Of a stretch of DNA of 64,000 nt, positions 35,294 through 43,668 are shown in pieces. Position numbers and translations under genes: made by a program. The first letter of the stretch is position 1, and each line of letters opens with the position of its first letter. The notes under the pieces are model-generated. The model was not told the DNA's origin. It did not search any database and worked only from the letters and a program-made list of their open reading frames with translations. The DNA comes from Streptomyces griseosporeus (GTDB lineage: Bacteria > Actinomycetota > Actinomycetes > Streptomycetales > Streptomycetaceae): assembly GCF_014656055.1 (NCBI RefSeq), contig NZ_BNBR01000005.1:700916-764915 (forward strand), given 5' to 3'.

Positions 35294-36637
35294 CTACGGC
35301 AGCATCGGGTAGCTGCCCGTGTTCGTCGGTGCGTGCTCCGGCAGCCACAGCACGGCGACCGCGCCCTCGGCGGGTATGTGCGGGGGCGCGCCCGCGGGCC
35401 GGATGTTGCGGAAGGTCAGCCGGGCGCCCAGCACCCGGGCCTGGCCGGCGGCGATGGTCAGGCCGAGGCCGTGTCCGTGGCCCGCGCGGTCGCTGCTCCC
35501 GGTGCGGAACCGGCTCGGTCCCTCGGCCAGCAGGTCCTCCGGGAAGCCGGGCCCGTGGTCGCGGACCCGGATGACCCGGCCCTCGACGGTGACCTCGATC
35601 GGCGGCTTGCCGTGCCGGGCCGCGTTGGCCAGCAGGTTGAACAGCACGCGCTCCAGGCGGCGCGGGTCGGTGGTGACCTCCGACTCGTGCACCACCCGCA
35701 CCTCGACGTCCGGGTCCTTCGCCGCCACCCGCCGGGCGACGAACTCGCCCAGCATGATGTCCTGCAGCTCCGCCCGCTCCGAGGCGCCGTCGAGCCGGGC
35801 CACCTCCAGCACGTCCTCCACCAGGGTCCGCATCGCCTTGGCCCGGTCCAGCACCAGCTCCGTCGGACGGCCCGGCGGCAGCAGCTCGGCCGCGGTCAGC
35901 AGCCCGGTCACCGGCGTACGCAGCTCGTGCGCGATGTCGGCGGTCACCCGGCGCTCCGCCTCCAGCCGCTGCTGCAGGGCGTCCGCCATCGCGTCCACCG
36001 CGCTCGCCAGGTCGTCGGTCTCGTCCCGCACGACCCCGCCGATGGCGTCCCGCACCCGCACGTCCGGCTCGCCCTTGGCGACCCGGTTGGCGGCGGCCGC
36101 CGCCTTGCGCAGCCGGCGCGACAGCTGGGCGCCGATCAGCACGCCGAGCGCGCTGCCGCCGACGACCACCGCGATCGAGCCGATCACCAGGGCCTGGTCG
36201 AGGTCGTTGAGGATGTCCGTGCTGCGGTTGGTGAACCCGGTGTGCAGCGACAGCACGTGCCCGTCCTTCACCGGCACGGCCGCCCAGATGTCCGGCGCGC
36301 CGCTCCCGCGGTCGGTGACGTACGTCGCCCGACGGTTGTCCGCCATCTCCCGCCGCAGCTCGCGCGGCAGGGTCGGGTCGTCGATCTTGATGTTGGGGAA
36401 GTTCGGCCGCCCGGACAGCTCGTAGTTGCGCTGGGCGATCTTGACGCGGTCGTCGGCCAGGTCGCGGGCGTTGTCCAGCATCGACACCCGGGCGGCGTTG
36501 TGCACGACCAGGCTGAGCACGATCGTGACCAGCGCGCCGACCAGGGCGATGGCCGCGCTGAGCTTCCACCTCAGTCCCGTACGGATCTCCGCCCGCTCCA
36601 CCCTGGCCGGGAGCAGGCGCCGGAAAGTCCCCCGCAT
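35294..36637 (-). CDS. cseC: Envelope-stress sensor histidine kinase CseC
   Basis: A 447-residue kinase. A first helix (residues ~26-46), an extracytoplasmic sensor loop of about 100 residues, a second helix (~150-170) and a HAMP region are followed by the HisKA box VTADIAHELRTPVTG (His237). ATP-binding motifs include FNLLANAARHG, VRDHGPGFP and GHGLGLTIAAGQ. It phosphorylates CseB when the wall is damaged and so switches on sigE. It is the last gene of the sigE-cseA-cseB-cseC operon, 17 bp after cseB. The ATG at 36637 is used. It converges on the MFS gene with a bidirectional hairpin between. Confidence 0.95.
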   Translation of the reverse strand: MRGTFRRLLPARVERAEIRTGLRWKLSAAIALVGALVTIVLSLVVHNAARVSMLDNARDLADDRVKIAQRNYELSGRPNFPNIKIDDPTLPRELRREMADNRRATYVTDRGSGAPDIWAAVPVKDGHVLSLHTGFTNRSTDILNDLDQALVIGSIAVVVGGSALGVLIGAQLSRRLRKAAAAANRVAKGEPDVRVRDAIGGVVRDETDDLASAVDAMADALQQRLEAERRVTADIAHELRTPVTGLLTAAELLPPGRPTELVLDRAKAMRTLVEDVLEVARLDGASERAELQDIMLGEFVARRVAAKDPDVEVRVVHESEVTTDPRRLERVLFNLLANAARHGKPPIEVTVEGRVIRVRDHGPGFPEDLLAEGPSRFRTGSSDRAGHGHGLGLTIAAGQARVLGARLTFRNIRPAGAPPHIPAEGAVAVLWLPEHAPTNTGSYPMLP

Positions 36638-36654
36638 GTCGCTGCCCGCCCCGC

Positions 36655-37359
36655 TCAGGCCTTGAGCTTGTAGCCGAAGCCGCGGACCGTCTCGATGCGG
36701 TCCTGGCCGATCTTGGTGCGCAGACGCTGCACATGGACGTCGACGACGCGGGTGTCCCCGCCCCAGCCGTAGTCCCACACCCGCTCCAGGAGTTTGTCGC
36801 GGGAGAGCACGGTGCCGGGCGCCGAGGAGAACTCCAGCAGCAGCCGCATCTCGGTCGGGGTCAGCGCCACGGGCTGACCGGCGCGCCGCACCTCCATGCC
36901 CTCGGTGTCGATCTCCAGGTCGCCGAAGGTCAGGAGGCCGCCGGCGGCGTCCGAGGCCGCCTCGTCCGCGCGGTCGCCCCCGCCCGCGTGCCCGAAGCGG
37001 CGCAGCACCGCGCGGATCCGGGCGACCAGGACGGCACCGTCGAACGGCTTGGTCACATAGTCGTCCGCGCCCGCCTCCAGGCCCAGCACGACGTCGATCG
37101 AGTCGGCACGTGCGGACAGCATGATCACGGGGACGGTGGACTCGTCGCGGATGCGCCGGCACAGGCTCACGCCGTCCAGGCCGGGCACCATCACGTCCAG
37201 CAGGGCGATGTCCGGACGGTCGGCCCGGAACGCCTCCAGCCCCGACAGCCCGTCGGGCATCGCGGTGACCGCGAAGCCGTCCCGCTCCAGGGCGAGCTGG
37301 GTCGCTTCGCGGATGACGTCGTCGTCCTCGACGAACAGCACGTGTGTCTGGTCTGCCAT
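36655..37359 (-). CDS. cseB: OmpR-type response regulator CseB
   Basis: A 234-residue regulator. The receiver has FVEDDD, phosphoacceptor Asp55 in IALLDVMVPG, the switch MLSARAD and Lys in DDYVTKPFDG. The winged-helix effector includes VALTPTEMRLLLEFSSAPG, LLERVWDYGWGGDTRVVDVHVQRLR and the wing ETVRGFGYKL. Phosphorylated CseB activates the sigE promoter; OmpR-type proteins bind tandem direct repeats, and three 11-bp repeats lie upstream of sigE. A short linker of Gly/Asp/Ala separates the two domains. The gene lies 97 bp after cseA. Confidence 0.96.
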   Translation of the reverse strand: MADQTHVLFVEDDDVIREATQLALERDGFAVTAMPDGLSGLEAFRADRPDIALLDVMVPGLDGVSLCRRIRDESTVPVIMLSARADSIDVVLGLEAGADDYVTKPFDGAVLVARIRAVLRRFGHAGGGDRADEAASDAAGGLLTFGDLEIDTEGMEVRRAGQPVALTPTEMRLLLEFSSAPGTVLSRDKLLERVWDYGWGGDTRVVDVHVQRLRTKIGQDRIETVRGFGYKLKA

Positions 37360-37456
37360 CCGGGTGCTCTCAGTCCTCGTGTCGGTCTCGTACTGCCCTC
37401 ACCCGTTCATCGGATCCGGCGGTCCGATCGGTTCACGCAGGCGGGGAGAAATCTCG

Positions 37457-38110
37457 TCAGTTGTCCTCGGCCGGTGCCGCGCCGGCCGAGCCGACGGCGT
37501 TGCTGTAGCGGGTGCGGTGGGTGTCCCGTGCGATGAAGCGGCCCGCGATCCAGGAGTAGGTCGTGACGGTCTCACCGGACGGATTCGACACCGGATCACC
37601 CTTCTCGTACACCTGCTTGGTCACCGTCAGGTCGCCGCGGTCGATCTCCGCGTAGACCGGGGACTCCTCGGCCTTGAACACATTCTGGTAGCCGCCGTCC
37701 TCCTCGCGGTACACGTACGACCCGACGCCCACGGCGTCCCCGCAGGTCAGCACGTTGACCACGACGTCGTCGGCCGAGCCGCCGGTGAGGTTCCCGTACG
37801 ACACGTCGACCGGGTACTCGTCCCCCACGCACGGTTCCAGGTCCCGCTTGACGGCCGCCGAGACCTGCGGATCGTCCTTGACGAGCCGCACCGGGTCCAC
37901 CTTCTGCGGCGTCGCCGACGGGGTGGGCGAGGTGGCCGCCGCCGGGCCCGCCACCGAGTCGGCGTGCGCGGGCCCCTCGTCACGGGCTCCGGTGCCGCCG
38001 GTGCCGCACGCGGACACCGAAAGGGCGACGGCGGCGAGCACGGCCACTGCCGCGATCGCCGCCTGGTGGGTCCGGTCCGGGCCGGGCCCCGCGTCGGTCA
38101 GGCCGCGCAA
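37457..38110 (-). CDS. cseA: Lipoprotein CseA, negative modulator of sigE expression
   Basis: A 217-residue lipoprotein: a hydrophobic export segment (AAIAAVAVLAAVALSVSACG) ends in a lipobox with Cys35. A Ser/Thr/Pro linker and a folded extracytoplasmic part follow (EPCVGDEYPVDVSYGNLTGG, VVVNVLTCGDAVGVGSYVYR), with two Cys that may pair. Known biology: loss of CseA raises sigE promoter activity, so it dampens CseC signalling. The start at 38110 overlaps the end of sigE by 13 bases; the coupling fits the operon model. The sequence of the mature part diverges quickly among species, so its ligand cannot be read. Confidence 0.9.
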   Translation of the reverse strand: MRGLTDAGPGPDRTHQAAIAAVAVLAAVALSVSACGTGGTGARDEGPAHADSVAGPAAATSPTPSATPQKVDPVRLVKDDPQVSAAVKRDLEPCVGDEYPVDVSYGNLTGGSADDVVVNVLTCGDAVGVGSYVYREEDGGYQNVFKAEESPVYAEIDRGDLTVTKQVYEKGDPVSNPSGETVTTYSWIAGRFIARDTHRTRYSNAVGSAGAAPAEDN

Positions 38111-38637
38111 CGCTCCCGCTCCTCACGCTCCAGCGCGCGTGCGTCGAGGTCGCGGGACTCCAGCTCCTCGCGGAGCCGGGCGAGCGCCCGGTGCAGCGTG
38201 CTCTTGACCGTTCCGGCCGACATGCCGAGGGCGGCGGCCGTCTCCTCCGTGGACATCTGCTCCCAGTGTCGCAGCACGACCACGCTGCGCTGCTTCGGGG
38301 CGAGCACCTTCATGACGTCCATCAGCAGGGCGCGGTCCGCGTGCTGCTCGGTGTTGTCGTCCACACAGGCGTCCGGGAGCTGCTCGGTGGGCACTTCCTC
38401 CAGCTTGCGGGCCCGCCACCACTCCGTCCGCGTGTTGATCATGACCCGGCGCAGGTAGGCGTCCGCGAGCCGCTTGTCGGCGATGCCGTCCCAGCGGTGG
38501 TACGTCCGCACGAGGGCGGTCTGGAGCAGGTCCTGGGCGTCGACCGGGTCCGGCACCAGCCGGCGGGCGCTGCGCAGCAGCGCGTCCTGCCGGGTACGGA
38601 CGTACTCCTCGAACTCGAGCACCTCTCCCTGCGCCAT
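38098..38637 (-). CDS. sigE: ECF sigma factor SigE (cell-envelope stress)
   Basis: A 179-residue ECF sigma factor. Region 2 covers FEEYVRTRQDALLRSARRLV, DPVDAQDLLQTALVRTYHRW and DAYLRRVMINTRTEWWRARK. Region 4 covers LAPKQRSVVVLRHWEQMSTE, then AAALGMSAGTVKSTLHRALARL. The order sigE-cseA-cseB-cseC is diagnostic. In Streptomyces it drives wall and membrane repair genes. There is no cognate anti-sigma; activity is set by transcription of the sigE promoter through CseB. The ATG at 38637 is used because homologues begin MAQGEVLEFEEYV. Confidence 0.97.
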   Translation of the reverse strand: MAQGEVLEFEEYVRTRQDALLRSARRLVPDPVDAQDLLQTALVRTYHRWDGIADKRLADAYLRRVMINTRTEWWRARKLEEVPTEQLPDACVDDNTEQHADRALLMDVMKVLAPKQRSVVVLRHWEQMSTEETAAALGMSAGTVKSTLHRALARLREELESRDLDARALEREERERCAA

Positions 38638-38748
38638 GATCAACCGCCTCCGCTTCCCCGCTTTTCCCCGTTTCCCGACGAACCTGTCGCCGTCGGGCTT
38701 CACTGCCTGTGGGTCTGTCACCGTCCCGGTCCACCGGGCACGCAAAGG

Positions 38749-38822
38749 AAGCTACGGAGGGGTTGTCACGGCACTGTCCGAGGAAGCGCTCGGCTGTCGA
38801 TCGGCTGTCCGTCGGTTGTGTA
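38749..38822 (-). promoter_or_regulatory. sigE promoter region with three 11-bp direct repeats (candidate CseB sites)
   Basis: Written on the plus strand, TCGGCTGTCGA (38790), TCGGCTGTCCG (38801) and TCGGTTGTGTA (38812) are three head-to-tail 11-bp units. Read on the sigE strand they lie about 48-80 bases upstream of a transcription start predicted from a -10 TAGCTT (plus-strand 38749-38754). Spacing and direction match OmpR-family activator sites. Use by CseB is inferred. Confidence 0.55.
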
Positions 38823-38912
38823 ACGGAACGACGAACCGGACAAAACGGTCGGATACTTGGTGCCGCTTCCGGCGGATTTGCCTGTCGGGCGGCCCTGCCG
38901 GGTGAATTCCCG

Positions 38913-39878
38913 TCAGGTCAGCGGCAGCCGGTACAGACCGCCCGGCAACGGCTCCACCAGACCGTCCGCGACCAGACCGTCCAGGGCACGCGCGCGTTGC
39001 ACCGGCTCGTGCCACACCCGGTCGAGGTCGGCCTGCGGCACGGGCCCGTGCGCCTCGCGCAGCACCGCGAGCAGCTTGCCCCGCACCTGCCGGTCCGTAC
39101 CGGCGTACGTCTGACCGCGCCGCGGCGGCCCGTCGTGCTCCGGCTTGCCCGCGAGCCGCCAGGCGCACTGCGCGGCGATCGGACAGCGGTGGCAGGCCTC
39201 GTTCTTCGCCGTGCACACCAGCGCCCCGAGCTCCATCGAGGCGGCGGCCCAGCGGGCGGCCGTCCGCTCGTCCTCGGGCAGCAGGGCGCGCGCCAGCCGC
39301 CGTTCGGCCGCCGTCGTGGCGTTCGGCGGGTACTGCACACCGGTGACGGCACGCGCCAGGACCCGGCGCACATTGGTGTCCAGCACGGCGTGTCGCTGCC
39401 CGTACGCGAAGGACGCCACCGCCGCCGCCGTGTACTCGCCGATCCCGGGCAGCGCCAGCAACTGCGCGTGGTCCGACGGTACGTCGCCGCCGTGCCGTTC
39501 CGTTATGGCGACCGCGGCACCGTGCAGCCGCAGCGCGCGCCGCGGGTAGCCGAGCCGGCCCCAGGCGCGCACCGCCTCACCGGGAGCCTCCTGGGCCAGG
39601 TCGGCCGGACGCGGCCAGCGCGCCAGCCACTGCTCGTAGACCGGCAGGACACGGTTGACCGGCGTCTGCTGGAGCATGAACTCGCTGACCATCACGCCCC
39701 AGGCGCCCGCCTCCGGGCGCCGCCAGGGCAGGTCGCGCGCGTGCGCGTCGAACCACGCGATGACGGGGGAGTGCAGCAGGTGCCCGGAGGCGCCGTCGGA
39801 GCCGGCGTCGGGGGTGCCGGCAAGGGCGTCGGCGGGGTGGTCGGCGGGGCTGTGGGGGAGCTTCGTGGGCGCAGTCAT
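38913..39878 (-). CDS. mutY: A/G-specific adenine glycosylase
   Basis: Removes adenine mispaired with 8-oxoguanine. The 321-residue product has the helix-hairpin-helix glycosylase core: MVSEFMLQQTPVNRVLPVYE with the catalytic Glu, LPGIGEYTAAAVASFAYG, then VLDTNVRRVLAR with the catalytic Asp. The [4Fe-4S] loop CTAKNEACHRCPIAAQC shows the C-x6-C-x2-C-x5-C spacing. The C-terminal NUDIX-like 8-oxoG recognition domain of the larger MutY is missing or reduced; instead a short winged-helix-like end (LLAVLREAHGPVPQADLDRV) is present, as in many actinobacteria. The start is the ATG at 39878 with a Pro/Asp-rich leader of ~40 residues. Confidence 0.94.
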   Translation of the reverse strand: MTAPTKLPHSPADHPADALAGTPDAGSDGASGHLLHSPVIAWFDAHARDLPWRRPEAGAWGVMVSEFMLQQTPVNRVLPVYEQWLARWPRPADLAQEAPGEAVRAWGRLGYPRRALRLHGAAVAITERHGGDVPSDHAQLLALPGIGEYTAAAVASFAYGQRHAVLDTNVRRVLARAVTGVQYPPNATTAAERRLARALLPEDERTAARWAAASMELGALVCTAKNEACHRCPIAAQCAWRLAGKPEHDGPPRRGQTYAGTDRQVRGKLLAVLREAHGPVPQADLDRVWHEPVQRARALDGLVADGLVEPLPGGLYRLPLT

Positions 39879-40006
39879 GGCGGTTCCGATCCTGCCATGA
39901 GGCGGCACGCGCGCGTGCGTACCGACGACAGGCGGGGTGGCGCCCGCCGAAACGCGCGCCCCCCGTTCCGCCCCGACCGCGTCGCTACTCGGCCCCGACC
40001 TCGTCG

Positions 40007-40429
40007 CTACTCCGCCCCGGCCTCGTCGCGCCGCCGCGCTTCGCCGTCCTCCCGCAGGTTGTTGGCCTCGATCTCCGCCATGTGCTCCTCGGCCCACGCG
40101 CGCAGGCCGGCCAGCCGCTCCTCCAGGGAGAGGCCGAGGCCGGTCAGCCGGTAGTGCACGCGCGGTGGCACGGTCGGCTCGACGCGCCGGGCCACCAGGC
40201 CGTCGCGGGTGAGGCTCTGCAGAGTGCTGGAGAGCATCTTCTGCGAGATCCCCGGCATGCGCCGCTTCAGGTCGGCGAAGCGGACCTCGCCCGGGGCCGC
40301 CTCGGCCAGCACCTTGACCGCCATGGAGGTCCACTTGGTGCCGATGCGGTCGAGGAGACGGCGGGTGGGGCACAGCGGGTCGAACAGATCCCCCCGCCTG
40401 CCGCCGCCCGCGCCGGTCGCCTTGGTCAC
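40007..40429 (-). CDS. HxlR-family transcriptional regulator
   Basis: A 140-residue winged-helix regulator: CPTRRLLDRIGTKWTSMAVK, VRFADLKRRMPGISQKMLSS, LQSLTRDGLVARRVEPTVPP and YRLTGLGLSLEERLAGLRAW form the full HxlR (DUF24) domain. One Cys lies at residue 20 (DPLCPTRRLL), the position used for electrophile or thiol sensing in several family members. It is divergent from an alpha/beta hydrolase gene, and GTCACC-TTT-GGTAAC in between resembles HxlR operator symmetry. The likely role is to sense a reactive or toxic compound and control the hydrolase. The last residues are Arg/Glu-rich. Confidence 0.92.
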   Translation of the reverse strand: MTKATGAGGGRRGDLFDPLCPTRRLLDRIGTKWTSMAVKVLAEAAPGEVRFADLKRRMPGISQKMLSSTLQSLTRDGLVARRVEPTVPPRVHYRLTGLGLSLEERLAGLRAWAEEHMAEIEANNLREDGEARRRDEAGAE

Positions 40430-40497
40430 CTGCAGCTCACCACCTGACGCAGAAGTGCCTTCTTGGGCGGATCAGGCTAGTCGCCTAGCGTGAGCTT

Positions 40498-40512
40498 GTC
40501 ACCTTTGGTAAC
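40498..40512. promoter_or_regulatory. GTCACC-N3-GGTAAC, candidate HxlR operator
   Basis: An imperfect palindrome with one mismatch lies 28 bp before the hydrolase start and 69 bp before the HxlR start, inside the 110-bp divergent region. Related HxlR proteins bind GTAAC-type arms. Confidence 0.5.
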
Positions 40513-40539
40513 CGCCCTCGGTCGTACTGGAGTGTCCCC

Positions 40540-41424
40540 GTGCCCGACCCCGAAATCCGCCGTATCCCCGTCAACGGCACGGACCTCAACGTCGCCGTCG
40601 CCGGTGAGGGCCCGGCCGTGCTGCTCCTGCACGGCTTCCCGCACACCTGGCAGCTGTGGACCGACGTCATGGCCGGCCTCGCCGACCGGTACCGCGTCAT
40701 CGCCCCGGACCAGCGCGGATTCGGGGCGAGCACACGGACCGCGTCCGGCGGCGACGCCGGAACGCTGGCCGACGACGCCGCGGCCCTGCTGGCGGCGCTC
40801 GGCGAGACGACGGCCGCCGTGGTCGGCATCGACGCGGGCACCCCGCCCGCCTTCCTGCTGGCGATGCGCCGCCCCGGCCTGGTGCGGCGGCTGGTGCTCA
40901 TGGAGTCCCTGATCGGCCGCCTCCCCGGCGCCGAGGACTTCCTCGCCGGTGGACCGCCGTGGTGGTTCGGCTTCCACGCCGTGCCCGGGCTCGCCGAGAC
41001 CGTGCTGCAGGGCGCCGAGGACCGGTACGTCGACTGGTTCCTGGACGCCGGCACCCTCGGCGCGGGCGTACGCCCCGGGATACGGGACGCGTTCGTACGG
41101 GCGTACACGGGCTGGGAGGCGCTGCACAGCGCGTTCGCGTACTACCGCGCGCTGCCGGAGAGCGCCGCGCAGATCGAGCGGGCCGTGTCCCAGGACCGGC
41201 TGACCGTGCCGACCCTGGCGGTCGGCTCGCACCCCGTCGGCGCCGCGCTCGCCCGCCAGTTGCGCCCCTTCGCCGACGACCTCACCGAGCATCTCGTCGC
41301 CGACTGCGGCCACATCATCCCGCTGCACCGCCCGGCGGAACTGCTCGCGGTCCTACGGCCCTTCCTGGCAGGGCACTTGCCGAGGACAGCGGCGGTGCGC
41401 CGCCCCGGGACGGTTCCGGGATGA
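40540..41424 (+). CDS. Alpha/beta hydrolase with Asp nucleophile (epoxide hydrolase / dehalogenase type)
   Basis: A 294-residue cytoplasmic hydrolase. The oxyanion block HGFPHTWQLWTDVMAGL and the strand DRYRVIAPDQRGFG are typical of the epoxide hydrolase branch. The nucleophile elbow reads VVGIDAGTPPA with Asp instead of Ser, which marks epoxide hydrolases and haloalkane or haloacetate dehalogenases; the motif is followed by LLAMRRPGLVRRLVLME. The catalytic His is in VADCGHIIPLHRPAELL. The cap region shows a PPWWFGFHAVPGL stretch with several Trp and Phe. GTG start. It is divergent from an HxlR regulator that may sense its substrate. Confidence 0.87.
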   Translation: MPDPEIRRIPVNGTDLNVAVAGEGPAVLLLHGFPHTWQLWTDVMAGLADRYRVIAPDQRGFGASTRTASGGDAGTLADDAAALLAALGETTAAVVGIDAGTPPAFLLAMRRPGLVRRLVLMESLIGRLPGAEDFLAGGPPWWFGFHAVPGLAETVLQGAEDRYVDWFLDAGTLGAGVRPGIRDAFVRAYTGWEALHSAFAYYRALPESAAQIERAVSQDRLTVPTLAVGSHPVGAALARQLRPFADDLTEHLVADCGHIIPLHRPAELLAVLRPFLAGHLPRTAAVRRPGTVPG

Positions 41425-41499
41425 TGATCCGGAAAAGAATGTGACTCCACGCGGCGGGTGGCGCGGGTTGGCGCGTCGATCTCTCGTACAGTTTGCGCC

Positions 41500-42345
41500 G
41501 TGGGATCTCTGCGCAATCCGGTCGGGCCGCTTCCCTCCTCCATCTACTGGCGTCGGAGGGTCGTACTGCTGTCTGTGCTGGCGCTGTTGGCGCTGCTGAT
41601 CGCATGGATCGCGACCTCCGGCGGCGGAGGCGGCGGCAACCACGCCGGCGGGTCCAACGGCAAGAATCCCGCACCCTCGATCACCCCGGGACCGTCCGGT
41701 TCCGGACCGGCGATCACCGAACACCCGGGCGGACGCGACGAGTCGAGCGGCGGCGACAGCGACGGTTCCGGCTCGGGCGGCGGCTCCGCCTCGGGCGGCA
41801 CCGGGTCGGGCGGTTCCGGTGGACCGGACGGCACTGCGGGCGGTGACACCGGTGCGTCCGGCGGCGGTTCGGACGACGGCGCCAACGGCAGCGACGGGGG
41901 CGACGGCGGTACGGGCGCGGTGCTCCCGGCCGGTTCCACGCTCCCCAACTGCACGCCCGGAGCGGTGTCGTTGAGCCTGAACAGCGTCCGCAACACCTAC
42001 GCGCCGGACCAGACGCCGACCTTCCGCCTCGTCGCGAAGAACTCCTCCGGCAGCGACTGCAAGGTCGACCTCGGTCCGCGCAGCGCGGTGGTGACCATCA
42101 CCCAGGCGGGCGGCGACGACCCCTACTGGTCGTCCTCGGACTGCCCGAAGGGCGCCGGCAGGCTGCTCTACCGGGTCCCCGCGAAGAGCAGCATCACGTA
42201 CCTCGTGAAGTGGGACCGCAAGCCGAGCGCCCCCGAGTGCGGGACGCCTCCGGCGGGCTCGGCCAAGCCGGGCACCTACCTCGTGGAGGCCAAGGCGCCG
42301 GGGTACGCGAAGACGCAGACGTCGTTCGTGCTGGCCGCGGACTGA
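41500..42345 (+). CDS. Membrane-anchored extracytoplasmic protein with Gly/Ser linker
   Basis: A 281-residue product beginning with a short cytoplasmic segment (VGSLRNPVGPLPSSIYWRRR) and one transmembrane helix (VVLLSVLALLALLIAWIA). A long linker of Gly, Ser and Asp (about residues 40-150) follows, then a compact C-terminal domain of ~120 residues. That domain has three Cys (LPNCTPGAVSLSLNSVRNTY; SDCKVDL; SDCPKGAG) and a late Cys near PECGTPPAG, probably two disulfides. The domain resembles DUF4232-like beta-sandwich domains of actinobacterial lipoproteins, but this is not firm. GTG start at 41500. It converges on disA. A wall-spanning role is likely from the shape. Confidence 0.75.
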   Translation: MGSLRNPVGPLPSSIYWRRRVVLLSVLALLALLIAWIATSGGGGGGNHAGGSNGKNPAPSITPGPSGSGPAITEHPGGRDESSGGDSDGSGSGGGSASGGTGSGGSGGPDGTAGGDTGASGGGSDDGANGSDGGDGGTGAVLPAGSTLPNCTPGAVSLSLNSVRNTYAPDQTPTFRLVAKNSSGSDCKVDLGPRSAVVTITQAGGDDPYWSSSDCPKGAGRLLYRVPAKSSITYLVKWDRKPSAPECGTPPAGSAKPGTYLVEAKAPGYAKTQTSFVLAAD

Positions 42346-42463
42346 CACCCGGCCAGGTCCGCCATCGGCACCGGCGCGGCGTCCGCAACGGCTCCCGCAT
42401 CCGCACCGGCGCGGGCGTCAGCACCGGCGTCGGGGCCGGAACCGGAACCCGCGCCGGAACCCG

Positions 42464-43588
42464 TCAGACGTACCGCTCCAGGATCGACGACTCCGCCAGC
42501 CGCGACAGCCCCTCGCGGACGCTGCGGGCGCGGGCCTCGCCCACGCCGTCCACCGTCTGCAGGTCGTCGACGCTGGCGGCGAGCAGCTTCTGCAGGCCGC
42601 CGAAGTGCTCGACCAGGCGGTCGATGATCGCGCCCGGCAGCCTGGGCACCTTGGCCAGCAGGCGGAAGCCACGCGGGGAAACGGCCGTGTCGAGCGCCTC
42701 GGGGGACCCGGTGTAGCCCATCGCGCGGGCCACGGTGGACAGTTCGAGCAGCTCGGCGTGGCTGAGCTTGTCCAGCTCGGCCAGCGCCTCCTCGACCGTG
42801 CGCGAGCGCTTGGCGGTGGGCTCGGGGACGTAGTCCCGCACGACCAGCTCGCGCTCGGGCTCGACGCCCGCGATCAGCTCGTCGAGCTGGAGGGCGAGCA
42901 GCCGGCCGTCGGTGCCCAGCTCCACCACGTACTCGGCGATCTCGGTGGCGATGCGGCGCACCATCTCCAGGCGCTGCGCGACCGCCGAGACGTCCCGGAC
43001 GGTGACCAGGTCCTCGATCTCCAGCGCGGACAGCGTGCCCGCGACCTCGTCGAGGCGGAGCTTGTACCGCTCCAGCGTGGCGAGGGCCTGGTTGGCGCGG
43101 GACAGGATCGCCGCCGAGTCCTCCAGGACGCGGCGCTGCCCGTCGACGTACAGGGCGATCAGCCGCATGGACTGGGAGACGGAGACGACCGGGAAGCCGA
43201 CCTGCTTGCTGACCCGGTCCGCCGTGCGGTGCCGGGTGCCCGTCTCCTCCGTGGGGATCGTCGCGTCCGGCACGAACTGCACGCCGGCCCGGAGGATCTT
43301 CGACAGGTCCGAGGAGAGCACGATGCCGCCGTCCAGCTTGCACAGCTCGCGCAGCCGGGTGGCGGTGAACTCCACGTCCAGCACGAAGCCGCCCGTGCAC
43401 ATCGCCTCGACCGTCTTGTCGGAGCCCAGCACGATCAGACCGCCGGTGTTGCCGCGGAGGACCCGCTCCAGGCCGTCACGCAACGGCGTGCCGGGTGCGA
43501 CGGCACTCAGCGAGGCGCGCATCAGGCCATCGGAACCGGCACTCCCACCGGACTTTCCGGGAGCTGCTGCCCGGTCGTTGGCTGCCAC
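42464..43588 (-). CDS. disA: DNA-integrity scanning diadenylate cyclase DisA
   Basis: Makes cyclic di-AMP from two ATP and scans DNA for branched structures. The 374-residue product has the N-terminal DAC domain, with GLIVLGSDKTVE, KLDGGIVLSSDLSKILRA and the RHR motif ETGTRHRTADRVSKQVGFP (Arg119-His120-Arg121). A helical spine and a C-terminal HhH domain (LPGAIIDRLVEHFG; TVDGVGEARARSVREGL) follow. The usual DGA triad of the active site reads DGG here (residues 86-88). GTG start with AGGAG five bases ahead. It follows radA on the same strand with 80 bp between, the frequent radA-disA pairing in which RadA limits DisA. Confidence 0.96.
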   Translation of the reverse strand: MAANDRAAAPGKSGGSAGSDGLMRASLSAVAPGTPLRDGLERVLRGNTGGLIVLGSDKTVEAMCTGGFVLDVEFTATRLRELCKLDGGIVLSSDLSKILRAGVQFVPDATIPTEETGTRHRTADRVSKQVGFPVVSVSQSMRLIALYVDGQRRVLEDSAAILSRANQALATLERYKLRLDEVAGTLSALEIEDLVTVRDVSAVAQRLEMVRRIATEIAEYVVELGTDGRLLALQLDELIAGVEPERELVVRDYVPEPTAKRSRTVEEALAELDKLSHAELLELSTVARAMGYTGSPEALDTAVSPRGFRLLAKVPRLPGAIIDRLVEHFGGLQKLLAASVDDLQTVDGVGEARARSVREGLSRLAESSILERYV

Positions 43589-43668
43589 TGCACTCCTCCG
43601 GTCGCAGGTTCTGAAGCGCCCCGTTTCGCGCACTCGGTTCGTACGGACGGGCGAGACCAGGGCAAAGT

